Positions 1-9,010 of a stretch of 64,000 nt of DNA are shown piece by piece. The notes under the pieces are model-generated. The model had not been told where the DNA came from. It did not search any database and worked only from the letters and a program-made list of their open reading frames with translations. This stretch comes from Bryobacterales bacterium (GTDB lineage Bacteria > Acidobacteriota > Terriglobia > Bryobacterales > Bryobacteraceae): contig PMTR01000074.1 of NCBI GenBank assembly GCA_003167255.1, positions 1 to 64,000 on the forward strand, written 5' to 3'. The translations under genes were made by a program, and so were the position numbers. Each line of letters opens with the position of its first letter. Position 1 is the stretch's first letter.

Positions 1-8
1 GGCCTGCC

Positions 9-908
9 GTGCGTCTACGTTCTCAAGCGCGGGAGGCAGCCGTGTATCTCGAATTCGTTTCCGCCGGCGGGCGCCGCCTGGCGTTCTGGGAGTGGCCCGG
101 CGCGGGGCCGCCGCTCCTGTTCGCGCACGCCACCGGTTTCCACGGCCGCATGTGGGATCACATCATCCGTGAATTCCCCGGCCGCCGCGCGCTGGCCATC
201 GAGTTCCGCGGCCACGGCCGCAGCTCGAAGCCCGCGCCGCCCATTCCGTGGCGCTCGTTCGCGGAAGACATCCTGGCGGTGGCCGGGCATTTCGATCTCC
301 GCGGCGCCGCGGGCGTGGGCCACTCCATGGGTGGGCACGCGCTGGCGGAGGCCGCCGCGCTGCGCCCGGACGCTTTCGCGGCCCTGGTGCTGGCGGACCC
401 GGTGATTTTTCCGGCGCACCTTTACGGCGCGCCCGGTCCCGACGTGTCGTTCATCCTGCGCCGCCGCAACCGCTGGGTTTCGTCCGCGGAAATGTTCGAG
501 CGCTTTCGCCCCCGTTTGCCTTTCGCGGCGTGGCCGGAAGAAGTCGTGCGGAACTATTGCGATTACGCGCTGCTGCCCGATGGCGACAGCTACGTGCTCG
601 CCTGCGCGCCGGAGGTGGAGGCGTCCATCTACCGCGAGTCGCAGGCCCCGGAGTCTAACATTGCGGCGGCCCTTGCCACCCTCCGCCAGCCCGTCACCAT
701 CGTGCGGGCCGGCAGAGCCTGGCAGCCCGGAGTCTTCGATCCCTCCGCCTCGCCTACCGCGCCGGATCTCGCCGCGCGGTTCCCCAACGCACGCGACGTC
801 TTCCTGGCGGAGAACAACCATTTCATTCCCATGGAAGCGCCTGACGTCATCGTGCGAGAGATTCGCGCCGTGCTCGGCCGCACGCTTGACACCGGCGCCA
901 CCCAATAA
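9..908 (+). CDS. alpha/beta fold hydrolase
   Basis: ORF with HATGFHGRMWD, GHSMGGH nucleophile elbow and C-terminal NNHFIPMEAP (catalytic His). The true start may be a few codons downstream (GTG near 42). Confidence 0.85.
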   Translation: MRLRSQAREAAVYLEFVSAGGRRLAFWEWPGAGPPLLFAHATGFHGRMWDHIIREFPGRRALAIEFRGHGRSSKPAPPIPWRSFAEDILAVAGHFDLRGAAGVGHSMGGHALAEAAALRPDAFAALVLADPVIFPAHLYGAPGPDVSFILRRRNRWVSSAEMFERFRPRLPFAAWPEEVVRNYCDYALLPDGDSYVLACAPEVEASIYRESQAPESNIAAALATLRQPVTIVRAGRAWQPGVFDPSASPTAPDLAARFPNARDVFLAENNHFIPMEAPDVIVREIRAVLGRTLDTGATQ

Positions 909-963
909 CGTAAAATTCGAAAAGAAGCATAACAGTCTAATAACTAATTCCCCGGAGGGATTC

Positions 964-1620
964 ATGTCTCTACGCATCAACGATACCGCTCCCGATTTCA
1001 CGGCCGACACCACCCAAGGCCCCATCAGCTTCCACAATTGGATCGGCGACGGCTGGGCCGTCCTCTTTTCGCACCCCAAGGATTTCACTCCCGTTTGCAC
1101 TACCGAGCTAGGCTACATGGCGCGCCTGGAACCGGAATTTGCCAAACGCAACACCAAGATCATCGGCCTCAGCGTCGATCCCGTCGCCAGCCACGGCAGG
1201 TGGGCGGCCGACATTGAAGAGACCCAGGGCTCCAAGGTCACCTACCCCATGATCGGCGACCCCGAACTCAAAGTCGCCAAGCTCTACGACATGCTGCCGG
1301 CCGATGCCGGCGACACTTCCGAAGGCCGCACCCCGGCCACCAACGCCACCGTGCGCACGGTCTTCGTGATCGGCCCCGACAAGAAGATCAAGCTCATGCT
1401 GATCTATCCCATGACCACCGGCCGCAATTTCGACGAAGTGCTCCGCGTGCTCGATTCGATCCAGCTCACCACCAAATACAAAGTCGCGACGCCCGTGAAC
1501 TGGAAGCCCGGCGAGGATGTGATCGTGGCCGGATCGGTTTCCGACGACGACGCCCGCAAGCAATACGGCAGCTTCAAGGCCGTGAAGCCCTATCTGCGCG
1601 TTGTGCCGCAACCCAAGTAG
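964..1620 (+). CDS. peroxiredoxin, 1-Cys/Prx6-like (AhpC/TSA family)
   Basis: SHPKDFTPVCTTELG motif, Prx6-like C-terminal domain, GGAGGG upstream of ATG 964. Confidence 0.93.
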   Translation: MSLRINDTAPDFTADTTQGPISFHNWIGDGWAVLFSHPKDFTPVCTTELGYMARLEPEFAKRNTKIIGLSVDPVASHGRWAADIEETQGSKVTYPMIGDPELKVAKLYDMLPADAGDTSEGRTPATNATVRTVFVIGPDKKIKLMLIYPMTTGRNFDEVLRVLDSIQLTTKYKVATPVNWKPGEDVIVAGSVSDDDARKQYGSFKAVKPYLRVVPQPK

Positions 1621-1663
1621 GACAGGCCTCCTGGCCTGTCAACGACCGGCCGGGAGGCCGGTC
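1621..1663. repeat. tandem perfect hairpins (GACAGGCC-TCCT-GGCCTGTC and GACCGGCC-GGGA-GGCCGGTC), REP-like or bidirectional terminator
   Basis: Two 8-bp perfect stems with 4-nt loops (1621-1640, 1644-1663) between convergent genes. Confidence 0.8.
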
Positions 1664-1666
1664 CCA

Positions 1667-3865
1667 CTACTTCTGGTCGAACAGATCGGCTCGGTGTACC
1701 CGCTCGCCTTTGAAGACCACCAGCGAAATTCGCTCCGTGGCGGAGATGTCTTGCAGCGGATTGCCGTCCACCAGCAGAAGATCCGCGTCCATCCCCTCGC
1801 GAATGGCGCCGATGCGGTTTTGCGCACGCAACAGCTTCGCGGCGTTGCCGGTGGCGGCCTGGAGCGCCACCGCGGCCGGGATGCCGGCTTGCACCCAGAG
1901 TTGCAACTCGTGGTGCATTGAAGGGCCGTCGAAGACCAGCGGGTTTCCGGAATCGCTGCCGGTCACCAGCGGAACCCCGGCCTTCCACGCGCGCAGCAGG
2001 TTGGCGCGGGCGTGATCCAGTGCGCCCGCGAAAATCGCGGACTTGGCCGCATCCACGCCTTGCCCCGATGCCAGAAACTCGCGCGTGGACTTCAGAATCC
2101 CCGCGGGCACCACTTGCTCGACTAGCGAGTTGTTCACCGCGTCGGCCTTGCCGGCGTAGAATTGCGAATAGGCTTCACCCACCGCCAGCGTGGGGTCCAG
2201 ATAGATGCCTTCCCGGGCCATTTTTCGCAGCACCGCGTCGGGGATGGCGTCGCGCCAGGAGCCGTGCTCCACCGAGGCGGTGCCGAAATCCACGGCATCG
2301 GCGACATCCCGCGAATCGCCGGTGTGCGTGGCCACCGGCAGATTTTGCGCGCGGGCTTCCTCGGCCACGGCGCGCGCCAGCGCCACGTCCATGCGGTTAT
2401 ACAGCATCCCCTCGCCGAATCCGGCTTCCAGAATTATCTTGATGCCGTCCACGCCCGCGGCTTTCAGCTCGCGCACCTGCGCGCGGGCTTCCTCAACCGA
2501 TTTGGGAATGCGCACCAGTTGCGCCTGTATGTTGTCGCGCAGCGCGGCCGGGACGTGCGCCGTGAACTCCGTGCCGTGTCCGCCTTCGGCCGTGAACATG
2601 GGGCCGCAAATGAACAGCGCCGCCCCCAGTTTGCTGCCGCTCGCGATCTGGGCCCGCACTTTGCGGGAGGCGTCCAGCCCGTCGCCCGTACTGCGCGCGC
2701 CGGTGACGCCGCTGTAGAGCAGCGCGGCGGCGTTGCGCGGCATGGTCTTGTCCACGTTGTAGTCTTCGTTGTTGCTCGAAATGCCGCCGGGCGCGGAGAG
2801 ATGTACGTGCGCGTCGATCAGGCCGGGCAGCAGCGTCTTGCCGGAGCCTTCCACCACTTCGGCGCGAATCTTTTCGGGATCGGGCCCGGCGCCGTCGAAG
2901 ACCCCCGTGATCTTGCCGTCGTGCACCAGCACCGAGGCGTCCTCTTTCACCGTGCCGTCGCCAACGAACACTCGCGCGTGGCGGATCAGAAACGTGCCGG
3001 AGCGCGCCAGGTCGCGATACAGAGCTTGGTTTTCGCCGATATGTTCTCGGGTATACGCGCGGATGCAGCCCATCACCAGGAAGGGCGCCAGCACCGCCAG
3101 CACCCACAGGCGGTTACGCGGCGGGATCTTTTCTTCCTTCTCCCAGCGAAACAGCTTCACCGCCAGAAACAGCCCCACCACCGCCGTCAGCAGCAGCGCG
3201 CCCACCGCCGGCAGGCTGTTCAGGATGGTGTGGTTGCGGAAGAAGATTCCCTGAAAGCCCGTCACCAGGTAAGACGCCGGCATGAATTCGCCCACGGTCT
3301 GCGCCCACACCGGCAGAATCGACGCGGGAATCGTAGTGCCGCTCAGAAACAGCATGGGCATGTAGAGCAACTGGATCAGGATGTTGGCTTCCGCCATGGT
3401 GTTAGCCAGGGCCCCCAGAATCAGCCCCAGCGCGCGGAAGCTGCACACCCCGATGGAGGCCATCAGGAAAAGCGAAAACCAGTTCCGCGGCATCGGCATG
3501 GCGTAGAGAAAGTGCGCCAGCCCCACCAGCAGCACCAGCACCGGCAGGTACAGCAGCCACCCGCTCACCATGGAGGCCACCAGGATGGGCAGCGGCGTAA
3601 TCGGCGTCACTTTGTAGCGCCGCAGAATATTGGCCTCGCGGTCCTGCACGCTGCGCATCCCCGCGCCCCACAGGCCGTTGCCCAGGATTCCCATCGTCAG
3701 CACCGTGCCCACGAAATACGCGATGCCCTGCCCCGTGCCGGCATGGAACATCTCCGCGAACGCAAAGAAGAAGATCAGCGGGAACAGGTAATTGAAGAAC
3801 AGCACCGAGCGGTCCCGCATGGTGAGCTGCATGTTGCTCTTGAAGAGTGCGTAGTAGGATCTCAT
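1667..3865 (-). CDS. fusion protein: ABC-2 type permease (N-terminus) plus amidohydrolase/imidazolonepropionase-like domain (C-terminus)
   Basis: One 732-aa ORF. Residues about 1-275 are a multi-TM ABC-2 permease. The rest has LLPGLIDAHVHL, VATHTGD, VEHGS, VTGSDSG and GMDADLLLVDGNPL amidohydrolase signatures. Confidence 0.85.
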   Translation of the reverse strand: MRSYYALFKSNMQLTMRDRSVLFFNYLFPLIFFFAFAEMFHAGTGQGIAYFVGTVLTMGILGNGLWGAGMRSVQDREANILRRYKVTPITPLPILVASMVSGWLLYLPVLVLLVGLAHFLYAMPMPRNWFSLFLMASIGVCSFRALGLILGALANTMAEANILIQLLYMPMLFLSGTTIPASILPVWAQTVGEFMPASYLVTGFQGIFFRNHTILNSLPAVGALLLTAVVGLFLAVKLFRWEKEEKIPPRNRLWVLAVLAPFLVMGCIRAYTREHIGENQALYRDLARSGTFLIRHARVFVGDGTVKEDASVLVHDGKITGVFDGAGPDPEKIRAEVVEGSGKTLLPGLIDAHVHLSAPGGISSNNEDYNVDKTMPRNAAALLYSGVTGARSTGDGLDASRKVRAQIASGSKLGAALFICGPMFTAEGGHGTEFTAHVPAALRDNIQAQLVRIPKSVEEARAQVRELKAAGVDGIKIILEAGFGEGMLYNRMDVALARAVAEEARAQNLPVATHTGDSRDVADAVDFGTASVEHGSWRDAIPDAVLRKMAREGIYLDPTLAVGEAYSQFYAGKADAVNNSLVEQVVPAGILKSTREFLASGQGVDAAKSAIFAGALDHARANLLRAWKAGVPLVTGSDSGNPLVFDGPSMHHELQLWVQAGIPAAVALQAATGNAAKLLRAQNRIGAIREGMDADLLLVDGNPLQDISATERISLVVFKGERVHRADLFDQK

Positions 3866-4785
3866 TCGCGCAGGCTCTTTCCGGTGAGCTCGATGAAAGC
3901 CTCTTCGAGCGACGGCCGGCGGATGTGGATGTCCGCCAGCTCGATGTTGCGTTCATCCAGCCACTTCACCATCCCGACAATCGTGCGCGCCGGCCGGCTC
4001 GAAACCACCGCGATCTTCACCCGCCGCTCGTCCAGCGTGGTCTTCACGGCTCCCTCCCACTCCGGCAGCGTGGTCTCCGCCAGCGGCTCCGCGCATTCGA
4101 TCTCGATGGTGGAGTGCGCCAGCGTCTTCTCCTGAATCTGCCGCGGCGTGCCCAGCGCGATGATACGGCCTTCGTCCATAATGGCCACGCGGTCGCACAA
4201 CTTCTCGGCCTCTTCGATGTAGTGGGTGGTCAGCAGAATGGTGCGCTGTTCGTTGCGGAGGTCCTGCACCAGCTCGTGGATTTCCAGGCGCGCCTGCGGA
4301 TCGAGCCCCGCCGAAGGCTCGTCCAGAAACAGCACCTGCGGGTCGTTGAGCAGCGCCAGGGCCAGCGCCAGCCGCTGCTTCTGCCCGCCCGAGAGCTGCG
4401 TGTAGAACGCTTCGCGCTTCTCCCAGAGCTGCAGGCGCTTCAAAAGCTGAGCCGCGTCCACCGTGCGGGTATAGAGCGCGCCGAACAGCTCCATGGCCTC
4501 CCGCACTTTCATTTTGTCCGGCAGCCGCGTGGATTGCAGGCACACCCCCACCCGGTCCTTCAACCGCAGTGTTTGCACTTCCGGATCGCAGTCCAGCACA
4601 GACACGCGGCCGGCCGAGCGCGTGCGCAGCCCTTCCAGGATTTCCACCGTGGTAGTCTTGCCCGCGCCGTTCGGACCGAGCAGGCCGAAAACTTCGCCCG
4701 CGCAGACCTGGAAATCGATGCCCTGGACGGCGGCTAGAGAGCCGTAGCTCTTCTGCAAGGATTCAACCTGGATGGGATTGTCCAC
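3862..4785 (-). CDS. ABC transporter ATP-binding protein (DrrA/CcmA type)
   Basis: Walker A GPNGAGKTT, signature LSGGQKQR, Walker B VLFLDEP; 4-nt overlap with the downstream fusion gene. Confidence 0.93.
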   Translation of the reverse strand: MDNPIQVESLQKSYGSLAAVQGIDFQVCAGEVFGLLGPNGAGKTTTVEILEGLRTRSAGRVSVLDCDPEVQTLRLKDRVGVCLQSTRLPDKMKVREAMELFGALYTRTVDAAQLLKRLQLWEKREAFYTQLSGGQKQRLALALALLNDPQVLFLDEPSAGLDPQARLEIHELVQDLRNEQRTILLTTHYIEEAEKLCDRVAIMDEGRIIALGTPRQIQEKTLAHSTIEIECAEPLAETTLPEWEGAVKTTLDERRVKIAVVSSRPARTIVGMVKWLDERNIELADIHIRRPSLEEAFIELTGKSLRE

Positions 4786-5191
4786 GAAGGTACAAGTTTC
4801 TCACAGGCGGGTACGGGATTTGGGAGAGGGGAGTTCCGTGTTTGACCAGCCCGGCTGGAACCTTGCGTCGGATGATCACCCAGGCGGATGGTAAGCACAA
4901 CGGCGCCAGGGAGCATCTATCGGTTGAACTGCCACATGTCAGCAAAGGGCGCTTCCCGTCAACTTGCCGCGACTCGGCCCATTCCGGTACCCAAGCCGAC
5001 TCGTGGGGACTAATCTCGTCCAGAGAGCTTTCTCCGAGTGGCCGACCATCCGCCCACTGGTCACATAGCTAAACACCACGCACTTAATCACGAGCGATCA
5101 ACGGAAACTTGCGGCCTGGACTCAACTCCTGTCTATCCCTGGGCAGTCCGTCCAAGCCGCATGCTCGTGCTACGATGAACCCAACAACCCC

Positions 5192-5576
5192 ATGACGTTC
5201 CCCGCTCCTGTTCCGGAGATCCCCGCGGCCAACGTCGATAAAGCCGCAGCCTACTATCTATGTCAACAAGCTGGGCTTCACCTTCGATTGGGGGGACGAC
5301 CAAGGCGGCATTGCGGGCATCTCAAGGGGGAATTGCAGACTGTTTATCACCAATCGCTCCTTCCGAGAGTCCCACGGCAACATAGGCCCCATCCTTTTCT
5401 GGCTCAATCTGGACAGCAAGGCTGAGGTGGACGGACTATTCGCACAGTGGAAGGCGGCGCAAGCGAAGATCGTTTCCGAGCCCGAGGACAAACCGTGGAA
5501 GCTGCGCGAGTTCATGGCCGCCGACCTTGATGGCAACCTCATTCGTGTCTTCTATGATTTCCGGGGCGACATTTAA
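5192..5576 (+). pseudogene. VOC/glyoxalase-bleomycin resistance family protein, frameshifted
   Basis: Frame 1 MTFPAPVPEIPAANVDKAAAYY continues in another frame as YVNKLGFTFDWGDDQGGIAGISRGNCRLFITN...DLDGNLIRVFYDFRGDI*. Removing one C near 5258 restores a single ORF. Confidence 0.75.
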
Positions 5577-5804
5577 GAGAACTACACGTCGCGCCAAGTC
5601 GCGCAGCGTGTAGTGATGTTTTGGCTCCGGTCGTATCACGCACCACTCGGAAAGAGGTCCCCTCCGGAGCCGGCCTGCTCGATCAGGAACGAAATACGCG
5701 CTTGCGACCATTCAGGTGTTCCCCGCCCGCATCGGCAGGAATCCGGGTGCGGTGTATCCGATAGGGATTCGGCGCTTCACTGTCGCCGCCGCCTGAGCAG
5801 CCAT

Positions 5805-6101
5805 TCACGCTTCCACGGCCTCCCAGCGGCGCGCAAGTTCCCGGAATGCTTGCTCATGGGAGGGCCATTCGTGTAGTGTAGCGGGATCGAAGTCCGCTCC
5901 GTTCGGCCACACTAGTGTCTCCACTTCAGGATCGATTCGCACTCGATTAAACAACTCGAGACCGCGCAGCCGGCCGTACAATTCGCCCGCCAAAACTGGT
6001 TGAAAATCGATGGTCTGTTCCGAGTTGTCATCGAAGCGAACACAGAGCGTGTACGGACCAACGATGTCGAATGACCGGACTCGATAAATCGGATGACTCA
6101 T
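5805..6101 (-). CDS. DUF2442 domain protein
   Basis: YRVRSFDIVGPYTLCVRFDDNSEQTIDF; ends ...HEWPSHEQAFRELARRWE; paired with the DUF4160-like gene. Confidence 0.7.
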   Translation of the reverse strand: MSHPIYRVRSFDIVGPYTLCVRFDDNSEQTIDFQPVLAGELYGRLRGLELFNRVRIDPEVETLVWPNGADFDPATLHEWPSHEQAFRELARRWEAVEA

Positions 6102-6108
6102 AAACGGC

Positions 6109-6378
6109 CTACTTCAACGGCTCAATCGGTGCTGGGCTCCGGCCTTCCTGCAGGCGCTGCCAATCGGCTAATAACTCGGTTTCATGCAATTCCGCCCACG
6201 CTTCGACCAGCCGCCGCTGCCTCCTCAGCAAGGAACCGCCGATTAATTCCACCGGATCAAAACTGAAGATACCGACTTCGCCTTGGTAATATGCGTGGAA
6301 GTGGGCCGCGTGATGTGGCGATCCCGGTTCAGCAAACATACGGATAATGATCCCGAAAAACCGGCTAAGCTCCGGCAC
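6109..6378 (-). CDS. DUF4160 domain protein
   Basis: FFGIIIRMFAEPGSPHHAAHFHAYYQG and LVEAWAELHETELLADWQ, typical of DUF4160. Confidence 0.75.
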   Translation of the reverse strand: MPELSRFFGIIIRMFAEPGSPHHAAHFHAYYQGEVGIFSFDPVELIGGSLLRRQRRLVEAWAELHETELLADWQRLQEGRSPAPIEPLK

Positions 6379-6539
6379 ATTTTTATTCTACATCTTGATG
6401 CCCGCTGCCGCTGTTCACTTCCCCTTTGGCGCCTTTGGCGTGGATGCGGATCGTGGCACTGTCGAAGCCGGATCGGGGACCATACACCCGCCAGGATCCG
6501 GGCAATCCACATGAGCGTGTGGACCGACTCGTGGACGTG

Positions 6540-6644
6540 CCCGCGACCGGTGCCTGACGAGAATGCACGTTCGACGATGGGATAGTGGGAGTGGTGAGGT
6601 TGCTCTGGGCGCAACACGATATTCGTGTCAACCAGAATGGCCAT
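6540..6644 (-). pseudogene. VapC-like PIN toxin, N-terminal remnant
   Basis: ATG at 6644 encodes MAILVDTNIVLR.EQPHHSHYPIVERAFS, a VapC-type start; PIN similarity then stops and no frame continues it. Confidence 0.62.
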
Positions 6645-6914
6645 CTACAGGCCGCGCTCGCCGTATATCGATTCCCGGCTGATGGCCTCATCGGACAGAA
6701 GCGGCGTCGTGGTTGGATGACTATGCGCCCAGGCGCGAAACTTGCCCATCCATTCTTCGGCGCTTGCCGGTCTGATGGAAGCTGAACGGGACTCCAACCG
6801 GCTCCGCAGAGTCTCCAAGCCCACCTCCACGACCTCGTCGGCACGCCCAATCAGGCCAGCCTGAATCGCTTCGTCAATCACCCGCGCCTGCTCGGGCTGA
6901 AACCGGATAGTCAT
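6645..6914 (-). CDS. putative type II antitoxin (ParD/RHH-like)
   Basis: MTIRFQPEQARVIDEAIQAGLIGRADEVVEVGLETLRSRLE...; its stop codon directly abuts the PIN remnant start. Confidence 0.6.
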   Translation of the reverse strand: MTIRFQPEQARVIDEAIQAGLIGRADEVVEVGLETLRSRLESRSASIRPASAEEWMGKFRAWAHSHPTTTPLLSDEAISRESIYGERGL

Positions 6915-6954
6915 AGCGCCTCTGCTCCCATTGTCGCGAGTTCCGATGGCCGCC

Positions 6955-7926
6955 TCAATAACGCCACAACCATCGCGCCTTCTCCACCACCTTCTCCACG
7001 TTCGGCAGGAACGCCTGTTCAAGCGGCGGGCTATAGGGCACCGGCGTGTCCGGCGCGGTCACGCGCACAATCGGGCCGTCCAGGTACTCGAAGACCGCTT
7101 CCGTCAGCGTGGCCGCCAGTTCGCCGGCCATCCCTCCCGTGCGCGTGTCTTCGTGCAGCAGCAGCGCCTTGGAGGTCTTCTTCACGCTGGCGCAAACCGT
7201 CTCGCGATCCAGCGGGACCAGGGTGCGCAGGTCCACCACTTCCACCGACGCGCCTTCTTCCGCCAGCTTTCCGGCCGCTTCCAGCGCCGTCCAGACCATC
7301 GCGCCATAAGTGATGATGCTGAGGTCGCGGCCTTCGCGCGCCACCTTCGCGACGCCGATCGGCACGGTGTAGTCTTCGGCTGGCAGATCTTCCTTGATGC
7401 GGCGGTAAAGGCCCTTGTGCTCGAAGAAAATCACCGGGTCGTTATCGCGTATGGCGGATTTGATCAAGCCCTTGGCGTCGTAGGCGGTGGCCGGCGCAAC
7501 CACTTTCAATCCGGGCGTCCGCACAAACCACATCTCGGGGTTCTGCGAATGGAACGGGCCTCCGTGAATGCCGCCGCCCGATGGCGCACGCACCACCATG
7601 GGCACCGCCGCGCCCCAGCGGTAACGGCACTTGGCGGCGAAATTCACGATCTGGTCGAAGCCGCAGGTGATGAAATCGGCGAACTGCATTTCGGCCACCG
7701 GCCGCAGCCCCATCAGCCCCGCGCCGATGGCCGCGCCCACGATGGCCGCTTCCGAGATGGGCGTATCCACCACCCGTTTTTCGCCGAAATGTTCAAAGAA
7801 GCCGGCCGTCACCTTGAACGCGCCGCCATACACGCCGATGTCTTCGCCCAGCAGGAAGACGTTAGGGTCGCGCTCCATCTCTTCCCACATTCCTTGGCGG
7901 ATGGCTTCGAGATAAGTGGTGGACAT
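6955..7926 (-). CDS. 2-oxoacid (pyruvate/branched-chain) dehydrogenase E1 beta subunit
   Basis: GLLGEDIGVYGG-like LLGEDIGVYGGAFKVT, DTPISEAAIVGAAIGAGLMGLRPVAEMQFADF; next to E1 alpha. Confidence 0.93.
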   Translation of the reverse strand: MSTTYLEAIRQGMWEEMERDPNVFLLGEDIGVYGGAFKVTAGFFEHFGEKRVVDTPISEAAIVGAAIGAGLMGLRPVAEMQFADFITCGFDQIVNFAAKCRYRWGAAVPMVVRAPSGGGIHGGPFHSQNPEMWFVRTPGLKVVAPATAYDAKGLIKSAIRDNDPVIFFEHKGLYRRIKEDLPAEDYTVPIGVAKVAREGRDLSIITYGAMVWTALEAAGKLAEEGASVEVVDLRTLVPLDRETVCASVKKTSKALLLHEDTRTGGMAGELAATLTEAVFEYLDGPIVRVTAPDTPVPYSPPLEQAFLPNVEKVVEKARWLWRY

Positions 7927-7928
7927 GG

Positions 7929-8927
7929 TTAGCGGCTTTCGTACACATCTTCTTCGAGCGTCGCCGCGTCCGGAAACGGGCTCTGCTCGGCCCACGCCAC
8001 GGCCTCATCCACTTCGCGATGCACGGCGGCGCGCGCGCGGTCGAGCGCCTCCTGGCCGGCCCAGCCTTCCGCCAGCATGCGCGCCTCCAACCGCGTGATC
8101 GGGTCCATCTTGCCCCATTCCTCGAACAGGCCTTGCGGCACGTAGTGCGCGGCATCGTGCGCCGAATGGCCGGTCATGCGGAAGGTTTTGCACTCCAGAA
8201 GGTACGGACCCTTGCCCGATCCGGCGTGCGCACGGGCGCGCTGGGTGGCCTCGTGAACCGCCAGCACATCGTTGCCGTCCACGATCTCCGCCGGAATATT
8301 GTAAGCCGGCCCGCGGTCGGCCACGTTGGCGCAAGCCATCTGCGCGCTGAGCGGCGTGGAATACGCGTACTGGTTGTTATTGCAGATGAACACCACCGGC
8401 AGCTTCTGCACGGCCGCGAAATTCACGCCCTCGTGCCAGTCGCCGCGGCTGGTTGCGCCATCGCCGAAGTAACTGAAGGCCACGCCTTCGATGCCCTTGT
8501 AGCGCAGCGCCATGGCCACGCCCGCGGCCACCGGCACGGTGGCCGCCAGCGCGCTGATGATCGCGACGATCCCGTGCTTCAGATCGCCCATGTGCATGTT
8601 CCCGTCGCGGCCCCGCGTCAGCCCGCCTTCGCGCCCCATGTATTGCGCGAAAATGCGGCCCGCCGAAACGCCGCGAATCAGAAAGACCGCCAGATCGCGA
8701 TGCGCCGGCAGCATGACGTCGTCCGGCCGCGCCACCAGCGCCGTCCCCACCGGAATCGCTTCCTGCCCGCGCCCTACGTACACGCCGCCCACGATCTTCC
8801 CCTGGCGGTACAGTTTCCGCTCGATGCGGTCTTCGATTTCCCGCATCATCGACATGTAATACAGGCACCGCTCGGCCAGCGCGGCCTGTGGCTGTCGATC
8901 CATACCGATAGCTGGGGTGGTGCTCAT
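7929..8927 (-). CDS. 2-oxoacid (pyruvate/branched-chain) dehydrogenase E1 alpha subunit
   Basis: TPP motif GDGATSRGDWHEGVNFAAVQKLPVVFICNNNQYAYSTP; ends 2 nt before the E1 beta start. Confidence 0.93.
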   Translation of the reverse strand: MSTTPAIGMDRQPQAALAERCLYYMSMMREIEDRIERKLYRQGKIVGGVYVGRGQEAIPVGTALVARPDDVMLPAHRDLAVFLIRGVSAGRIFAQYMGREGGLTRGRDGNMHMGDLKHGIVAIISALAATVPVAAGVAMALRYKGIEGVAFSYFGDGATSRGDWHEGVNFAAVQKLPVVFICNNNQYAYSTPLSAQMACANVADRGPAYNIPAEIVDGNDVLAVHEATQRARAHAGSGKGPYLLECKTFRMTGHSAHDAAHYVPQGLFEEWGKMDPITRLEARMLAEGWAGQEALDRARAAVHREVDEAVAWAEQSPFPDAATLEEDVYESR

Positions 8928-9010
8928 GGGGAAAAGAATCACTGGCTCTGAATGATACGGGTAGTATAACGCGATTGCCGGCGCAGTCCGCCCGGCCGCG
9001 CCTGCTGATC

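Noticed and set aside
2162-4135. 657-aa plus-strand ORF opposite the permease-amidohydrolase fusion
   Set aside because: High-GC antisense shadow of a gene with clear motifs.
5582-5613. CTACACG...CGTGTAG inverted repeat as a strong terminator
   Set aside because: Short outer stem and imperfect interior with no T-tract; too weak to call.
6243-6644. Annotating the whole 133-aa ORF as an intact PIN protein
   Set aside because: Only the first 30 or so residues look PIN-like; the remainder is Arg/Gln/Ser-rich and overlaps the DUF4160 gene.
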